A stretch of DNA of 47,364 bases from DATMGU01 sp035555315 (lineage in GTDB: Bacteria; Pseudomonadota; Alphaproteobacteria; ATCC43930; CGMCC-115725). The stretch's first letter is position 1; each line of letters starts with the position of its first letter. Location: NCBI GenBank assembly GCA_035555315.1, contig DATMGU010000118.1, positions 1-47,364 on the forward strand, in the 5' to 3' direction. Shown here piece after piece: positions 38,858 to 46,970 of the stretch. Both the position numbers and the translations under genes were made by a program. The notes below the pieces were generated by a model that was given only the letters and a program-made list of their open reading frames with translations, was not told where the DNA came from and did no database searches.

Positions 38858-39373
38858 TTGAGACGACGCAAGTCCCTTGTGATTTCGCTTATCGTGATAG
38901 GGACGCTCGGTGCCGCCGTACTCGGCACCCGGTTGTTCATGGGGCGCGACGCCGAAGATCGGGTCGGTGAGGGCGAGATCGTCGATTTCGCGACACTGAA
39001 ACCGCGCAAGGCGACGAACGTCTTCCTGATGTGTCCGCCCGGTGTCTGCGGCATCCCCCCCGATGCGCCGAGCCCGATCTTCGATATGGAATGGGAGCGG
39101 CTGCGGGATTACTGGAGCGAGACGATCGCCCATCAGCCGCGCGTCAAGCTCGTCGCCGGCGACGGCGATCTGCGCAAGCTCACCTATATCCAGCACACCG
39201 CGGTGTTTCGGTTCCCCGACATCGTCACGATCGAATTCGTCCCGGTGGAGGGCGGCCACAAATCCAGTTTCGCGATCGAAAGCCGCTCCCGCTACGGCAA
39301 GGGCGATATGGGCACCAACCGCCAGCGGGTCGAAACCTGGGTCGATCTGTTGAAGCAGATGATCCGGGAATGA
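38858..39373 (+). CDS. DUF1499 family membrane-anchored protein
   Basis: A 171-residue protein with a basic N-terminus, one membrane segment (about 6-24, ISLIVIGTLGAAVLG) and a periplasmic DUF1499 domain with CPPGVCGIPPDAPSPIF and TYIQHTAVFRFPDIVTIEFVPV, and GTNRQRVETWVDLLKQM at the C-terminus. It shares its organisation with the lipoprotein at 13097-13600 and is clearly a paralogue, here with an uncleaved anchor in place of the lipobox. The start is uncertain: I chose TTG 38858, and GTG at about 38879 is also possible. Function unknown. Confidence 0.75.
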   Translation: MRRRKSLVISLIVIGTLGAAVLGTRLFMGRDAEDRVGEGEIVDFATLKPRKATNVFLMCPPGVCGIPPDAPSPIFDMEWERLRDYWSETIAHQPRVKLVAGDGDLRKLTYIQHTAVFRFPDIVTIEFVPVEGGHKSSFAIESRSRYGKGDMGTNRQRVETWVDLLKQMIRE

Positions 39374-39387
39374 AGCCGTCGTAAGCC

Positions 39388-39431
39388 CTTAAGCGCCTGG
39401 TGCCCGCCTCCGCGGGCTAGGCTCGCTTAAG
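39388..39431. terminator. Convergent-gene hairpin overlapping the DyP stop codon
   Basis: CTTAAGCG (39388-39395) pairs with CGCTTAAG (39424-39431), and GCCCGC (39402-39407) pairs with GCGGGC (39412-39417) around a CTCC loop. The two stems are separated by a short internal loop. It sits between convergent genes and includes the DyP stop codon (39427-39429). A bidirectional terminator is likely. Confidence 0.6.
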
Positions 39432-40752
39432 CCTTCTCGAACAGCCGCTGGCCGATGAATTCGCCCTCGGCCGGGCCACCGGGACAGGCGAACAGCCCGC
39501 TGCCGACATGCGTCGTGTACTGGTTCAGCATATCCAGCTTGGCCATGTTCTCGTAGATCTTGATGAAGCCGGTGCGCGGGTCCTTCTGATAGGACAGGAA
39601 CAGCAGCCCAGCATCGTATTCCAGCCCCTGGCGCCAGGGCGGCCAGCGCTCGGCGGTGACGTTCGTGCCGTCGTTATAGGCATAGCCACGGCGGAAGATC
39701 TGCGCGCCGTCATTGCTCGCGGCGGCAGCGAGCCGGACATGGGCGGTATCGGGAATGACCGGATTGCCCTCCTTGTCGGTGGCGTCGAGATCCAGCGGGT
39801 CGAACTCGTGCTCGGCGCCGAGGGGGGCTCCGGAATACTTCCGCCGGCCGATGACCTGTTCCTGGAAATCGACCACCGTCCGGTCCCAATGCTCCAACGC
39901 CATCCGAATGCGACGGAATACAAGATAGCTGCCATCGCGCATCCAGTCCCCGCCCTCGGCTTCGACCCACACCACATCGTCACGGCTGAGCGGGTTGTCG
40001 GCAGTCGGCTTTTCCGGCGGAGTCTGGGTGCCGTCCTTGAAGCCCATCAGGTTGCGGGAGGTGGTCCCCTCGGGCGAATTCGGCAGGAAGCCGGTCTGGG
40101 TATAGCGCAGCTGCGCCACGTCATAGGCCAGCCGGGCCAACTGCCGGACCGCGTGGAAGGCGACCTGCGGATCATCGGCGCAGGCCTGCACCGACAGGTC
40201 GCCACCCGTCAAATTCTGGGCGAGCTGGTCGCCGTTGAACCGGGGCATATCGACCAGCGCCGCCGGTCGGTGGGCCGCCAGACCATAGCGATCCTGCCCG
40301 TCCTTGACGAACAGCCCGGCGCCGAAGCCGAAAGTCACGGTCAGCCGGGCGGGCGACAGGTCCAGCGCATCCGCGCTGTCGCCGGCCGGCACGGACAGAT
40401 CCGAGCCGATCGGCCGGGCCGGCTTGCCCTGGGTCATCTGCGCCGCCGCCGCCGTCCAGGTCTTCAGCAGCTCGACGATTTCGGCGCGGTTCTTCGCCGT
40501 GAGATCGAACGCCGCGAAATAGGTATGCTTTTGCGCTTGGGTCACGATGCCGCCCTGGTGACGCCCCCAGAACGGCTCGACGATGGTCTCGGGCTTCGCC
40601 GCCGCGACCGTTTTGGTGTCGGTGGCGGCTTCGGCGTTGGGGCCGGCGCCCACGGCCGCGATCAGCCCACCCGCCGCTGCCAGGAAGCCGCGGCGGGTGG
40701 CGAAGGGGCATTTGCCGCCCCCGCCCATACCGCTCCCGTTACTCTCGCTCAT
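39427..40752 (-). CDS. Tat-exported DyP-type haem peroxidase (EfeB-like)
   Basis: A 441-residue dye-decolourising-type peroxidase. The signal has the twin-arginine motif TRRGFLAAAGG (Arg20-Arg21), so the folded haem protein should be exported. The distal-site motif GFKDG is at 237-241 with Asp240, and the proximal haem ligand is His338 (AHVRLAAA), with RRGYAYND (354-361). EfeB enzymes have been proposed to recover iron from haem; others oxidise dyes or phenolics. ATG 40752 overlaps the preceding gene's stop by 4 bp, so it is translated with the NHL protein. The call is safe; the function within this operon is inferred. Confidence 0.92.
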   Translation of the reverse strand: MSESNGSGMGGGGKCPFATRRGFLAAAGGLIAAVGAGPNAEAATDTKTVAAAKPETIVEPFWGRHQGGIVTQAQKHTYFAAFDLTAKNRAEIVELLKTWTAAAAQMTQGKPARPIGSDLSVPAGDSADALDLSPARLTVTFGFGAGLFVKDGQDRYGLAAHRPAALVDMPRFNGDQLAQNLTGGDLSVQACADDPQVAFHAVRQLARLAYDVAQLRYTQTGFLPNSPEGTTSRNLMGFKDGTQTPPEKPTADNPLSRDDVVWVEAEGGDWMRDGSYLVFRRIRMALEHWDRTVVDFQEQVIGRRKYSGAPLGAEHEFDPLDLDATDKEGNPVIPDTAHVRLAAAASNDGAQIFRRGYAYNDGTNVTAERWPPWRQGLEYDAGLLFLSYQKDPRTGFIKIYENMAKLDMLNQYTTHVGSGLFACPGGPAEGEFIGQRLFEKA

Positions 40753-41885
40753 CGGGCCACCACCAAGGTGTTGACTTCGTCCTGCACGAAATAGAAGCCA
40801 TCGCCGGAGGGCGTCATGGCGATGCCGAACAGGTCGCCGCTGCCCGGCGGCGTCTGCGCCTTGTTGGCGTCGATCCAGCGCGCGTAGAGCTGCTTGCCAT
40901 TCGCGGGGTCGATTTCGACGACCTGGCCATTCAGGCCATTGGTTACCAGCAGATGGCCGTTCGGCGTCCAGCACATCGCCAGGGGCCGCTGCAGCAAGCC
41001 GTCCTTGGTCACCTCGCGGCCGATGCCGGCACTGGTCGTGGCCTTTGTCGCGTTGGGGATCGCCATGACCCGGTTGGCCAGCGCATCGGATATGTAAAGC
41101 GTGTCGTCGGGGCCGATCGCGAGGCCGGTCGGCCCGATCATGAACACGTCCTTGTCGGCCCGCTGACCGAAGCCGTCGGCGATGACGGTCTGGCTGACCA
41201 TCTTGGGCGGCTGCCCCTCAGGGATCGCGAGCTCGATGCGCAGCACCGTCGCCTTGGCGATGATCGGCGGCTTGCCGGTCGCGGGGTCGATCTTGCGGTA
41301 GTCGGGGACGTCGAACCCGGCCATGCTGACGAACAGTATCGCCGTGGTCCCGTTGTCGACGACCGCCATGTTGCCCCACGGATCGTTGATGGTCGGTCCG
41401 GCGAGGGTGCCGACGACCTTGCCGTTCGAGTCTAGCACGACCAGGCAGCCGGCGCCTTTGGTGGCGGTGGTGCCGTCGGTGCTGGGCGCGCTGCCGACGA
41501 TGACCCAGCCGCTTTTCAGCATGGTCATCGCGGTGCTGAGGCCGACGCCGCCCGGACAGCCGGCCAGATCGCGCGGCAGCTGGGCGAACAGGCTCGTCTT
41601 CTTGGTGGCCGGATTGTAGGCGACGATCGTCGTCCCGGTACCCTGCAGGTTCGCGTCGTTGTTGAAATTATCGATCAGCACGTCGTCCTTGTGGATCAAC
41701 CCGGCGGAGACCGGAGCCACGACGATAGCATAGGGGTTCTGATCGCCGTTTTCCGGCACCGCCGAGGTGAGCGTCGTATGCCGCTTGATGGTCTCTAGAA
41801 AGCCTTGCCCATCCGCCGCGAGCGCGCCGCTGGTCAAGGCCGCCGACAGCGCTGCCGCGGCTATCGTCCGTATGAAAGCTGCCAT
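40749..41885 (-). CDS. Exported NHL-type beta-propeller protein
   Basis: A 378-residue protein with an N-terminal signal peptide (to about ALA-AD at 23) and propeller-type repeats, such as GPTGLAIGPDDTLYISDALANRVMAI, AMCWTPNGHLLVTNGLNGQVVEIDP and GDLFGIAMTPSGDGFYFVQDEVNTL. The beta-propeller should lie in the periplasm or on the surface. It has no catalytic motif I can identify; such domains often bind partners. It follows the OprB-like porin by 35 bp and is coupled to DyP. A role as a scaffold or sensor for the peroxidase is plausible but unproven. Confidence 0.8.
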   Translation of the reverse strand: MAAFIRTIAAAALSAALTSGALAADGQGFLETIKRHTTLTSAVPENGDQNPYAIVVAPVSAGLIHKDDVLIDNFNNDANLQGTGTTIVAYNPATKKTSLFAQLPRDLAGCPGGVGLSTAMTMLKSGWVIVGSAPSTDGTTATKGAGCLVVLDSNGKVVGTLAGPTINDPWGNMAVVDNGTTAILFVSMAGFDVPDYRKIDPATGKPPIIAKATVLRIELAIPEGQPPKMVSQTVIADGFGQRADKDVFMIGPTGLAIGPDDTLYISDALANRVMAIPNATKATTSAGIGREVTKDGLLQRPLAMCWTPNGHLLVTNGLNGQVVEIDPANGKQLYARWIDANKAQTPPGSGDLFGIAMTPSGDGFYFVQDEVNTLVVAR

Positions 41886-41920
41886 GAAGCTGGTTCCTTT
41901 TTCTCGAAGGTCGGGCGGCG

Positions 41921-43381
41921 TCAGAACGTGATGACCGTGCGCAGCCCAAGGACGGCCTCGTCCTTGACGCGCTGTCCTGCGTTATTGGGATTGGCGATAC
42001 CGGCGCCGGGATTGAAGACGTATTGGAGATCCGGCTGGACCTGCCACCAGGGGAAGACCTGATATTGATAGGTCGCCTCGATATAGGTCTCGCTGCCGCG
42101 CACCGGGTTGGAGGTGCCGTTGAAGACGTTGCTGTCCCGGTCGAGGCCGCTGGCCCGGCCGCTGACCTGGGCGAAGCCCATGCCGAGGCCGACGGTGTCG
42201 TTGTCCCGCCCCGGCAGCGGGGCCTTCAAGGTCAAGCCCGCGTTCAGGCTGAACGAGATCAGGTTCCGGTCGGCCGGTGCCCCCATCACGCGGCTGAAGA
42301 AGCTCAAGGATTGCGTGCTTTCACCCTCTGCCTGCCACAGCGTCTGGTCGACCACGCCATAGAGGCTGAAATTGCCCCGATGCTGTCGGGCATTGCCCGT
42401 GCTGTTGGGATCCGCCAGCGAGAGGCCGCTGGTATCGTAGCGCTGATCGGCGAACCGCTCGGAATCATACCAGGCGCCCAGCTTGTAGACACCCGGCAGC
42501 TGTTTGCGCTGCCCGCTCTGCACCATCGACCCGTTCGCCGGAAATTCGTATTGCAGCTCGGCGAAGGCGAGCACGCCGCCATTGGTCGGGAAACTGGTTC
42601 CCGACGGGTTCCGCTTCTGGGAATCGCCGGTGTTGGTCGATGCCGGGCTGCCGTTGAAGACGCCGCCCAGCAGGGTCAAGGCTTCGGTAGGCTTGCCGCG
42701 CAGCCGCACGCCGAGGGACGATAGCGGATAGGCGGGGCCGCCGCCGGGCAGATCGGCCGAGGGCAGCATCGCCCAGCCGAACATGGTGTTGACGAACAGC
42801 AGCGCGTTGCTGCTGACCATGAATTCCTGGTCGAGGCTTTGCTGGCCGAGCTTGACGTCGGCCTGGCCGTCCAGGAATTGCTGCTGGTACCACAGCTCCC
42901 ATAACCGGGTGGCGCGATCCGCCTCGATGCCGCTCGCGGTCTGCAGGCTTTGCAGGTTGTCGGCGCTGAGATTGCGGCCATGGATCTGCAGCGCGCTGAC
43001 GTTGAAGGTGCCACCCTCCCAGCCGAACGCCTTGTCGGTATCGACCTGCAGGCCCATCTGGGTGAGGCCGTCATAGGCGAAGCCCTGCTTGACGCCGCCG
43101 GAGACGTTGCCCAGCACTTCGCTGGTCTCGGTCAGCGTGAACTCCACGCCGCGACGGCTGAGGAAGCTGCGCAATCCGCCGATATCGCCCAGCAGATTGC
43201 TGCGCCGGGATAGCCCGGACAGGAAGCCCGTGCCGGCCTCAAGGGTATCGGATTGCGGTGTCGCGCCGGTCGACGGCGCATTCTGCGCCGCCGCCGGGTC
43301 GACCGAGAGACAGGCGACCAGCACCGTCAGGAACCAAGCCGGCGGCGAGCCACCGGCGTATCGTAAGAATCGTCTAAGCAT
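41921..43381 (-). CDS. OprB-family outer-membrane porin
   Basis: A 486-residue outer-membrane porin. The signal runs to about AAAQ (33). The mature protein has repeated beta-strand patterns ending in aromatic residues (for example AELQYEFP, YIEATYQYQVFPWWQVQPDLQYVF) and the C-terminal strand LGLRTVITF that ends in Phe, the sorting signal for outer-membrane proteins. The early GVEFTLTETSEVLGNVSGG segment is that of OprB, the carbohydrate-selective porin family. Substrate here may not be sugar: it follows hemP by 103 bp and leads an NHL/DyP run. Confidence 0.88.
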   Translation of the reverse strand: MLRRFLRYAGGSPPAWFLTVLVACLSVDPAAAQNAPSTGATPQSDTLEAGTGFLSGLSRRSNLLGDIGGLRSFLSRRGVEFTLTETSEVLGNVSGGVKQGFAYDGLTQMGLQVDTDKAFGWEGGTFNVSALQIHGRNLSADNLQSLQTASGIEADRATRLWELWYQQQFLDGQADVKLGQQSLDQEFMVSSNALLFVNTMFGWAMLPSADLPGGGPAYPLSSLGVRLRGKPTEALTLLGGVFNGSPASTNTGDSQKRNPSGTSFPTNGGVLAFAELQYEFPANGSMVQSGQRKQLPGVYKLGAWYDSERFADQRYDTSGLSLADPNSTGNARQHRGNFSLYGVVDQTLWQAEGESTQSLSFFSRVMGAPADRNLISFSLNAGLTLKAPLPGRDNDTVGLGMGFAQVSGRASGLDRDSNVFNGTSNPVRGSETYIEATYQYQVFPWWQVQPDLQYVFNPGAGIANPNNAGQRVKDEAVLGLRTVITF

Positions 43382-43484
43382 AACCAGCCTTTTCTGAGCG
43401 ATCCGGTGCGCGGATCGTATTGTTGGCTGGCTTCCAGGCGCCGGGCGGGCGCGGGTGGCTGGCTGGGAGGGGAGGGCGCGTCGA

Positions 43485-43670
43485 TCACTTCGTCAGGATC
43501 AGCTTTCCCGAGTTGGTGATCCGCAGCCGATAGAGATCTTGGTTGTGGCGGATGATCAGGGTCCGGTCGCCGGCGAGCAGCTCCGTGCTGGAGATTTCCC
43601 GCGGGTGGGCTGTCTCGGCCGGCTGTTGATTGCTATCGGCGTTCGATACGCCGCTGAACTCGGCCGTCAT
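43485..43670 (-). CDS. hemP: Hemin uptake protein HemP
   Basis: A 61-residue protein with an acidic, disordered N-terminal third and the HemP core: LLAGDRTLIIRHNQDLYRLRITNSGKLILTK (31-61; shown by its parts LLAGDRTLII, LYRLRIT and KLILTK). HemP family proteins are short, Fur-controlled and usually encoded next to a TonB-dependent haem receptor, whose expression they support. Here no such receptor follows. ATG 43670 is preceded by GAGG at 9-base spacing. Two Fur-like boxes lie 62-92 bp upstream. Confidence 0.88.
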   Translation of the reverse strand: MTAEFSGVSNADSNQQPAETAHPREISSTELLAGDRTLIIRHNQDLYRLRITNSGKLILTK

Positions 43671-43731
43671 TGCCAAATACCTCGATATGCCGCTCGCCAC
43701 CGCGTTGGTGACGATGCGGCAATCTCGTAAA

Positions 43732-43762
43732 TGCAAATGACTCGCAATTCAAATGATTTTCA
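43732..43762 (-). promoter_or_regulatory. Candidate tandem Fur boxes upstream of hemP
   Basis: TGCAAAT-G-ACTCGCA (43732-43746) and TTCAAAT-G-ATTTTCA (43748-43762) are two 7-1-7 near-palindromes with centres 16 bp apart, 5 of 7 arms matching in each. The composition TGCAAAT is close to the Fur consensus. They sit 62-92 bp before hemP, an operon that Fur usually controls. An Irr or RirA site is a possible alternative in this class. Confidence 0.5.
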
Positions 43763-43840
43763 CTCTCATCTGGAATGCGCGGAGGTGGTCGGTCCGGGCG
43801 GTTCGCCCAGGTTCTGCGGCGTACCGGCTTGGTCGCTCGG

Positions 43841-44686
43841 TTATTCCGGTGAACCGTGTCCGGATACGATACGCATCGTGCCGCGGACCAAATCGTCGAA
43901 CGCCTCGTCGAAACCGACGCCGCTGACGCCCCAGCTATAGTCGGTGTCATGCCAGCGCATCCGCCACGATCCCACCCAACCCAGCGCCGCCGGCTGGAAT
44001 TCCAGAGTGCCGGAGACCGGCACCTCGGTCGAGCTGGCGGCGGCCGGCTGCGACGGGAAGCGGTCGACGCTGATCCCCCAAGCGGAGATTTCGCCGGCGG
44101 TGGGAACGCGCACCCGGATGCCGTATTTGATGGCCGAATTTGCGAAGGATGCACGCTGGGCGACGCCCGCCATCTCCTCCGCCGTCAGGAGATAGACGCC
44201 TGTCCAAGGCGGGGCGAAACCGCGAACCAGGATCACGGGCACCACCGCCGGCCGCTCGCCGCGCCAGGGCTGTTCACCCAAGGCGGCCAAGGCTTTGTCG
44301 ACGGCCGCCGGGTCGAAGCGCACCGTGAAATCTTGTGAGCGGTCATAGGTGCCCTGGTCGTCATGAGGCCGAATGGCGGCCCTCGGGTCGACATAGGTGA
44401 AGGAGCGTACCAGCGCGTCCGCGTGCGTCGCCAGTTCCTCGACGCGCGGGTCGCCGAGCAACCGTGGTTCGCCGGAGACTTTCACCAACACTTCGCGCAG
44501 GCATTGTGCGAACCCCGTCGGCCGGCTGCGCATATCCGTACCCGTGATGATCGTCATCGCCTGATAGAGATCGCCGATCCCTTGCGCCTCGGCGACCGAG
44601 CTGGTCGCCGTGACGAACACGGCCACCAGCATGACGAGCAGAGCCGTGCATGGGGCCTGTAAGTGTCTGTTTTGTCGCTTGACCAT
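43841..44686 (-). CDS. DUF2066 exported protein
   Basis: A 281-residue protein with an N-terminal signal (MVKRQNRHLQAPCTALLVML, cleaved near AEAQ). DUF2066 features are visible: GTDMRSRPTGFAQCLREVLVKVSG (about 48-71), ELATHADALVRSFTYVD, and the C-terminal WRMRWHDTDYSWGV with EAFDDLVRGTMRI. It is a family of unknown function, found beside purine-synthesis or DNA-replication genes in other proteobacteria, but not here. ATG 44686 is chosen because it opens a signal peptide; GGGGGG precedes it. Confidence 0.83.
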   Translation of the reverse strand: MVKRQNRHLQAPCTALLVMLVAVFVTATSSVAEAQGIGDLYQAMTIITGTDMRSRPTGFAQCLREVLVKVSGEPRLLGDPRVEELATHADALVRSFTYVDPRAAIRPHDDQGTYDRSQDFTVRFDPAAVDKALAALGEQPWRGERPAVVPVILVRGFAPPWTGVYLLTAEEMAGVAQRASFANSAIKYGIRVRVPTAGEISAWGISVDRFPSQPAAASSTEVPVSGTLEFQPAALGWVGSWRMRWHDTDYSWGVSGVGFDEAFDDLVRGTMRIVSGHGSPE

Positions 44687-44710
44687 CGTGACTACCCCCC
44701 GGATCTTGCA

Positions 44711-44742
44711 GCTCGCCGAGGACATTGAAGCCCCCGGCGAGC
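44711..44742 (-). terminator. Weak hairpin after the amino-acid-binding protein gene
   Basis: GCTCGCCG (44711-44718) and CGGCGAGC (44735-44742) form a perfect 8-bp stem with a 16-base loop, in the 67-bp gap downstream of the binding-protein stop and upstream of DUF2066. No U-run. It may end transcription or just be chance. Confidence 0.3.
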
Positions 44743-44753
44743 CGCCGCGAGCG

Positions 44754-45866
44754 TCAGAGTTCGGCGTACTTGCCGTTCTTCCAGACATAGATGAGGTATT
44801 TCGGATCTTTGACGTCGCCCTTCTCGTCATAGGACAAGTCGCCGATAACGGTCTTGAAGGTGCCGGCTTTGATCTGCTTCGACAGGACGTCGACCTTGGT
44901 CGATTTCGTGGCGTTCGCGGCCGTCGAATAGACCTGCAGCGCCGCGACCGTGTACAGCGTATAGCCTTCGGGATCGAAGCCTTTGGCCGTGAATTGTTCG
45001 ACTGTGCTCTTCGCCGCCGGGTTTTTGCGTGCGTCGGGGCCGAAGGTGAAGAGAAAGCCGTCGGCCGCCGGCCCTGCGATACCACCCAGCTCGTCGGTCG
45101 CGTTGGCGTCGCCCGACATGAACTGGGCCATATAACCCTGTTCCCGAGCCTGACGAATGATCAACCCGACATCGGGGTGATAGCCACCGATATAGACGAG
45201 TTCGATCCGGTCCCCTTTGAGACGGGTGATCAGCGAGGTGTAGTCCTTCTCTCCCGCGTTGATCGCATCATAAGAGACTTCCTTGATGCCCTTGGAATTG
45301 ATCTGTTTCTTGGTCTCGTCGGCCAAGCCTTTGCCGTAAGCGGATTTGTCGTGGAGGATCGCGATCCGCTTGTCGTGAAAACGATCGTTGATGAAATTTC
45401 CGGCCACCACGCCTTGTTTATCGTCCCGGCCACAGACGCGGAACACGTTGTTCCATCCCTTCTTCGCCGCGTCCTCGGTCAAGGCCGGATTGGTCGAAGC
45501 CGGGGTGATCTGCAGGATGCCGGCATCGTTATAGACCGCGGAAGCGGGGATCGAGGAGCCGGAGCAGTAATGGCCGATCACCGCGACGACGTGCTTGGTG
45601 ACTAGCTGGTTGGCGACGGCGACGGCCTGTTTCGGATCGCAGGCGTCGTCGCCGACCTCCAGCTTCACCGCCTGGCCATTGATGCCGCCCTGCTTGTTGA
45701 TGTTTTCGACCGCGAGCTCCGCGCCACGCCTCATCTGGTCGCCGAATGCCGCGTATTGCCCGGTCATCGGCCCGACCACCCCGATCAGCAGATCGGCGGC
45801 TTGCGCCTGGGAACCGGCGGCGAGTGCCAAGGCACAGGCTATGCCGAAAAGGCGGTTTGATTTCAT
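44754..45866 (-). CDS. Branched-chain amino-acid-type ABC substrate-binding protein
   Basis: A 370-residue periplasmic binding protein of the LivJ/LivK family, with a signal peptide ending QAQAAD (about 24). The mature start LLIGVVGPMTGQYAAFGDQMRRGAELAVENIN is typical, as are IGHYCSGSSIPASAVYNDAGI with Cys-linked loops, and AFRVCGRDD, consistent with a disulphide pair common in this family. The ligand (leucine, isoleucine or another amino acid) cannot be fixed. The partner permeases and ATPases are not adjacent in the window. ATG 45866 follows AGGGGT. Confidence 0.92.
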   Translation of the reverse strand: MKSNRLFGIACALALAAGSQAQAADLLIGVVGPMTGQYAAFGDQMRRGAELAVENINKQGGINGQAVKLEVGDDACDPKQAVAVANQLVTKHVVAVIGHYCSGSSIPASAVYNDAGILQITPASTNPALTEDAAKKGWNNVFRVCGRDDKQGVVAGNFINDRFHDKRIAILHDKSAYGKGLADETKKQINSKGIKEVSYDAINAGEKDYTSLITRLKGDRIELVYIGGYHPDVGLIIRQAREQGYMAQFMSGDANATDELGGIAGPAADGFLFTFGPDARKNPAAKSTVEQFTAKGFDPEGYTLYTVAALQVYSTAANATKSTKVDVLSKQIKAGTFKTVIGDLSYDEKGDVKDPKYLIYVWKNGKYAEL

Positions 45867-45957
45867 GCTATCTACCCCTGGAACGATGTCGACGTCGCAG
45901 CACCATGATAAGCGAATTATCACCGGTAAAACTATTTTTAATGGTAGTAATCGAAAG

Positions 45958-46611
45958 ATGCCCATGAAAGCGGATATCGCCGTCCCCCGGCACACGGTTA
46001 TCGACCTGCCTCTGATCGGCGGTACCAGCTGTCTGGATTTTTCGAACACGGCCGCTGCTTGGGACCACCCCAGCTTTCACGGCTACCTCGATAGCTATGG
46101 CGATCTGCTGATCTGGGCGGGACGTGCCGGGCTGATCGACGAGACGACGGAACGTCTGCTTCGGCAGGCGGCCGAGGCGGCGCCGGCGGCGGCCGAGGCC
46201 GCGCTGCGCAAAGGCCTTGCGCTGCGGGCGACCATTCAGGCGATCTTCGCCGCGGTGGCGGGACGGCGACCGGCACCCCAGCCGGAGGTCATGGCGCTCG
46301 ATCAAATGCTTGTCCATGCCCTGCCGCATCGGGGCATCGCCGTCGGCGCCGAACGCTTTCACTGGGCGTGGCGGGACTCCGCTTCGCTCGATCGGCCGCT
46401 ATGGCCGATCGTGCTGGACGCGGCGCGGGTCCTCATGGATGCGGACCCGTCCCGGATCAAACAGTGCGGCGGCGCCGAATGCGGCTGGCTGTTCGTCGAC
46501 ACATCGAAGAACGGCAGCCGCCGATGGTGCCAAATGGAAGCCTGCGGCAGCCGCTCCAAGGCGCATAGCTACTACCACCGCAAGACCGGGAAACGGCAAT
46601 CGGCACCCTAG
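45958..46611 (+). CDS. CGNR-type zinc-finger regulator with ABATE domain
   Basis: A 217-residue protein of the ABATE/CGNR group. The N-terminal part has LPLIGGTSCLDFSNTAA (about 18-34), the ABATE (putative stress-induced regulator) pattern. The C-terminal zinc finger has QCGGAECGWLFVDTSKNGSRRWCQMEACGSRSKA (four Cys; motif positions about 168-201). The signature tetrad is CGSR rather than CGNR. It is divergent from the amino-acid-binding gene with a 91-bp gap and may control it. The start could be ATG 45958 or 45964. Confidence 0.85.
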   Translation: MPMKADIAVPRHTVIDLPLIGGTSCLDFSNTAAAWDHPSFHGYLDSYGDLLIWAGRAGLIDETTERLLRQAAEAAPAAAEAALRKGLALRATIQAIFAAVAGRRPAPQPEVMALDQMLVHALPHRGIAVGAERFHWAWRDSASLDRPLWPIVLDAARVLMDADPSRIKQCGGAECGWLFVDTSKNGSRRWCQMEACGSRSKAHSYYHRKTGKRQSAP

Positions 46612-46619
46612 GCGCCTTT

Positions 46620-46964
46620 CTAGGTTTCGATCAGGCGCCCGCCGAACGGGTGGCGGCCCTGGCGATCCTCGACCTCGACGACCCAGAGATCCGGGTCGCG
46701 GCCGACATGCCGGGCGATATAGGCGTCGGCGGCGGCTTCATCGACCGGCTCGCGGCCGGTACCGGCGAGCCAGCCGCGCTCGCCCTTCGCATCGCGCGCC
46801 TCGGTCAGCACGGTGACGGCACCGTTCAGTCGGTTGAGCTTGACCAGCAGGGCGCCCGCGGTGGCTTCGCCCCGGCGCACCAGCATGACGTCGATGCCAT
46901 CGACCATGCCCTGGCGGATGGCGGCCTTGACCCTGAGTTCGGTCGCCAAGCGCGGTTCGGTCAT
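46620..46964 (-). CDS. DUF1491 family protein
   Basis: A 114-residue protein: TEPRLATELRVKAAIRQGM at the N-terminus, then VMLVRRGEATAGALLVKLNRLNG and a C-terminal DPDLWVVEVEDRQGRHPFGG. This pattern matches DUF1491, a small alphaproteobacterial family of unknown function. It is convergent with the CGNR gene with 8 bp between stops, and close to an aminotransferase gene in the same direction. Confidence 0.85.
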   Translation of the reverse strand: MTEPRLATELRVKAAIRQGMVDGIDVMLVRRGEATAGALLVKLNRLNGAVTVLTEARDAKGERGWLAGTGREPVDEAAADAYIARHVGRDPDLWVVEVEDRQGRHPFGGRLIET

Positions 46965-46970
46965 CCCCGT

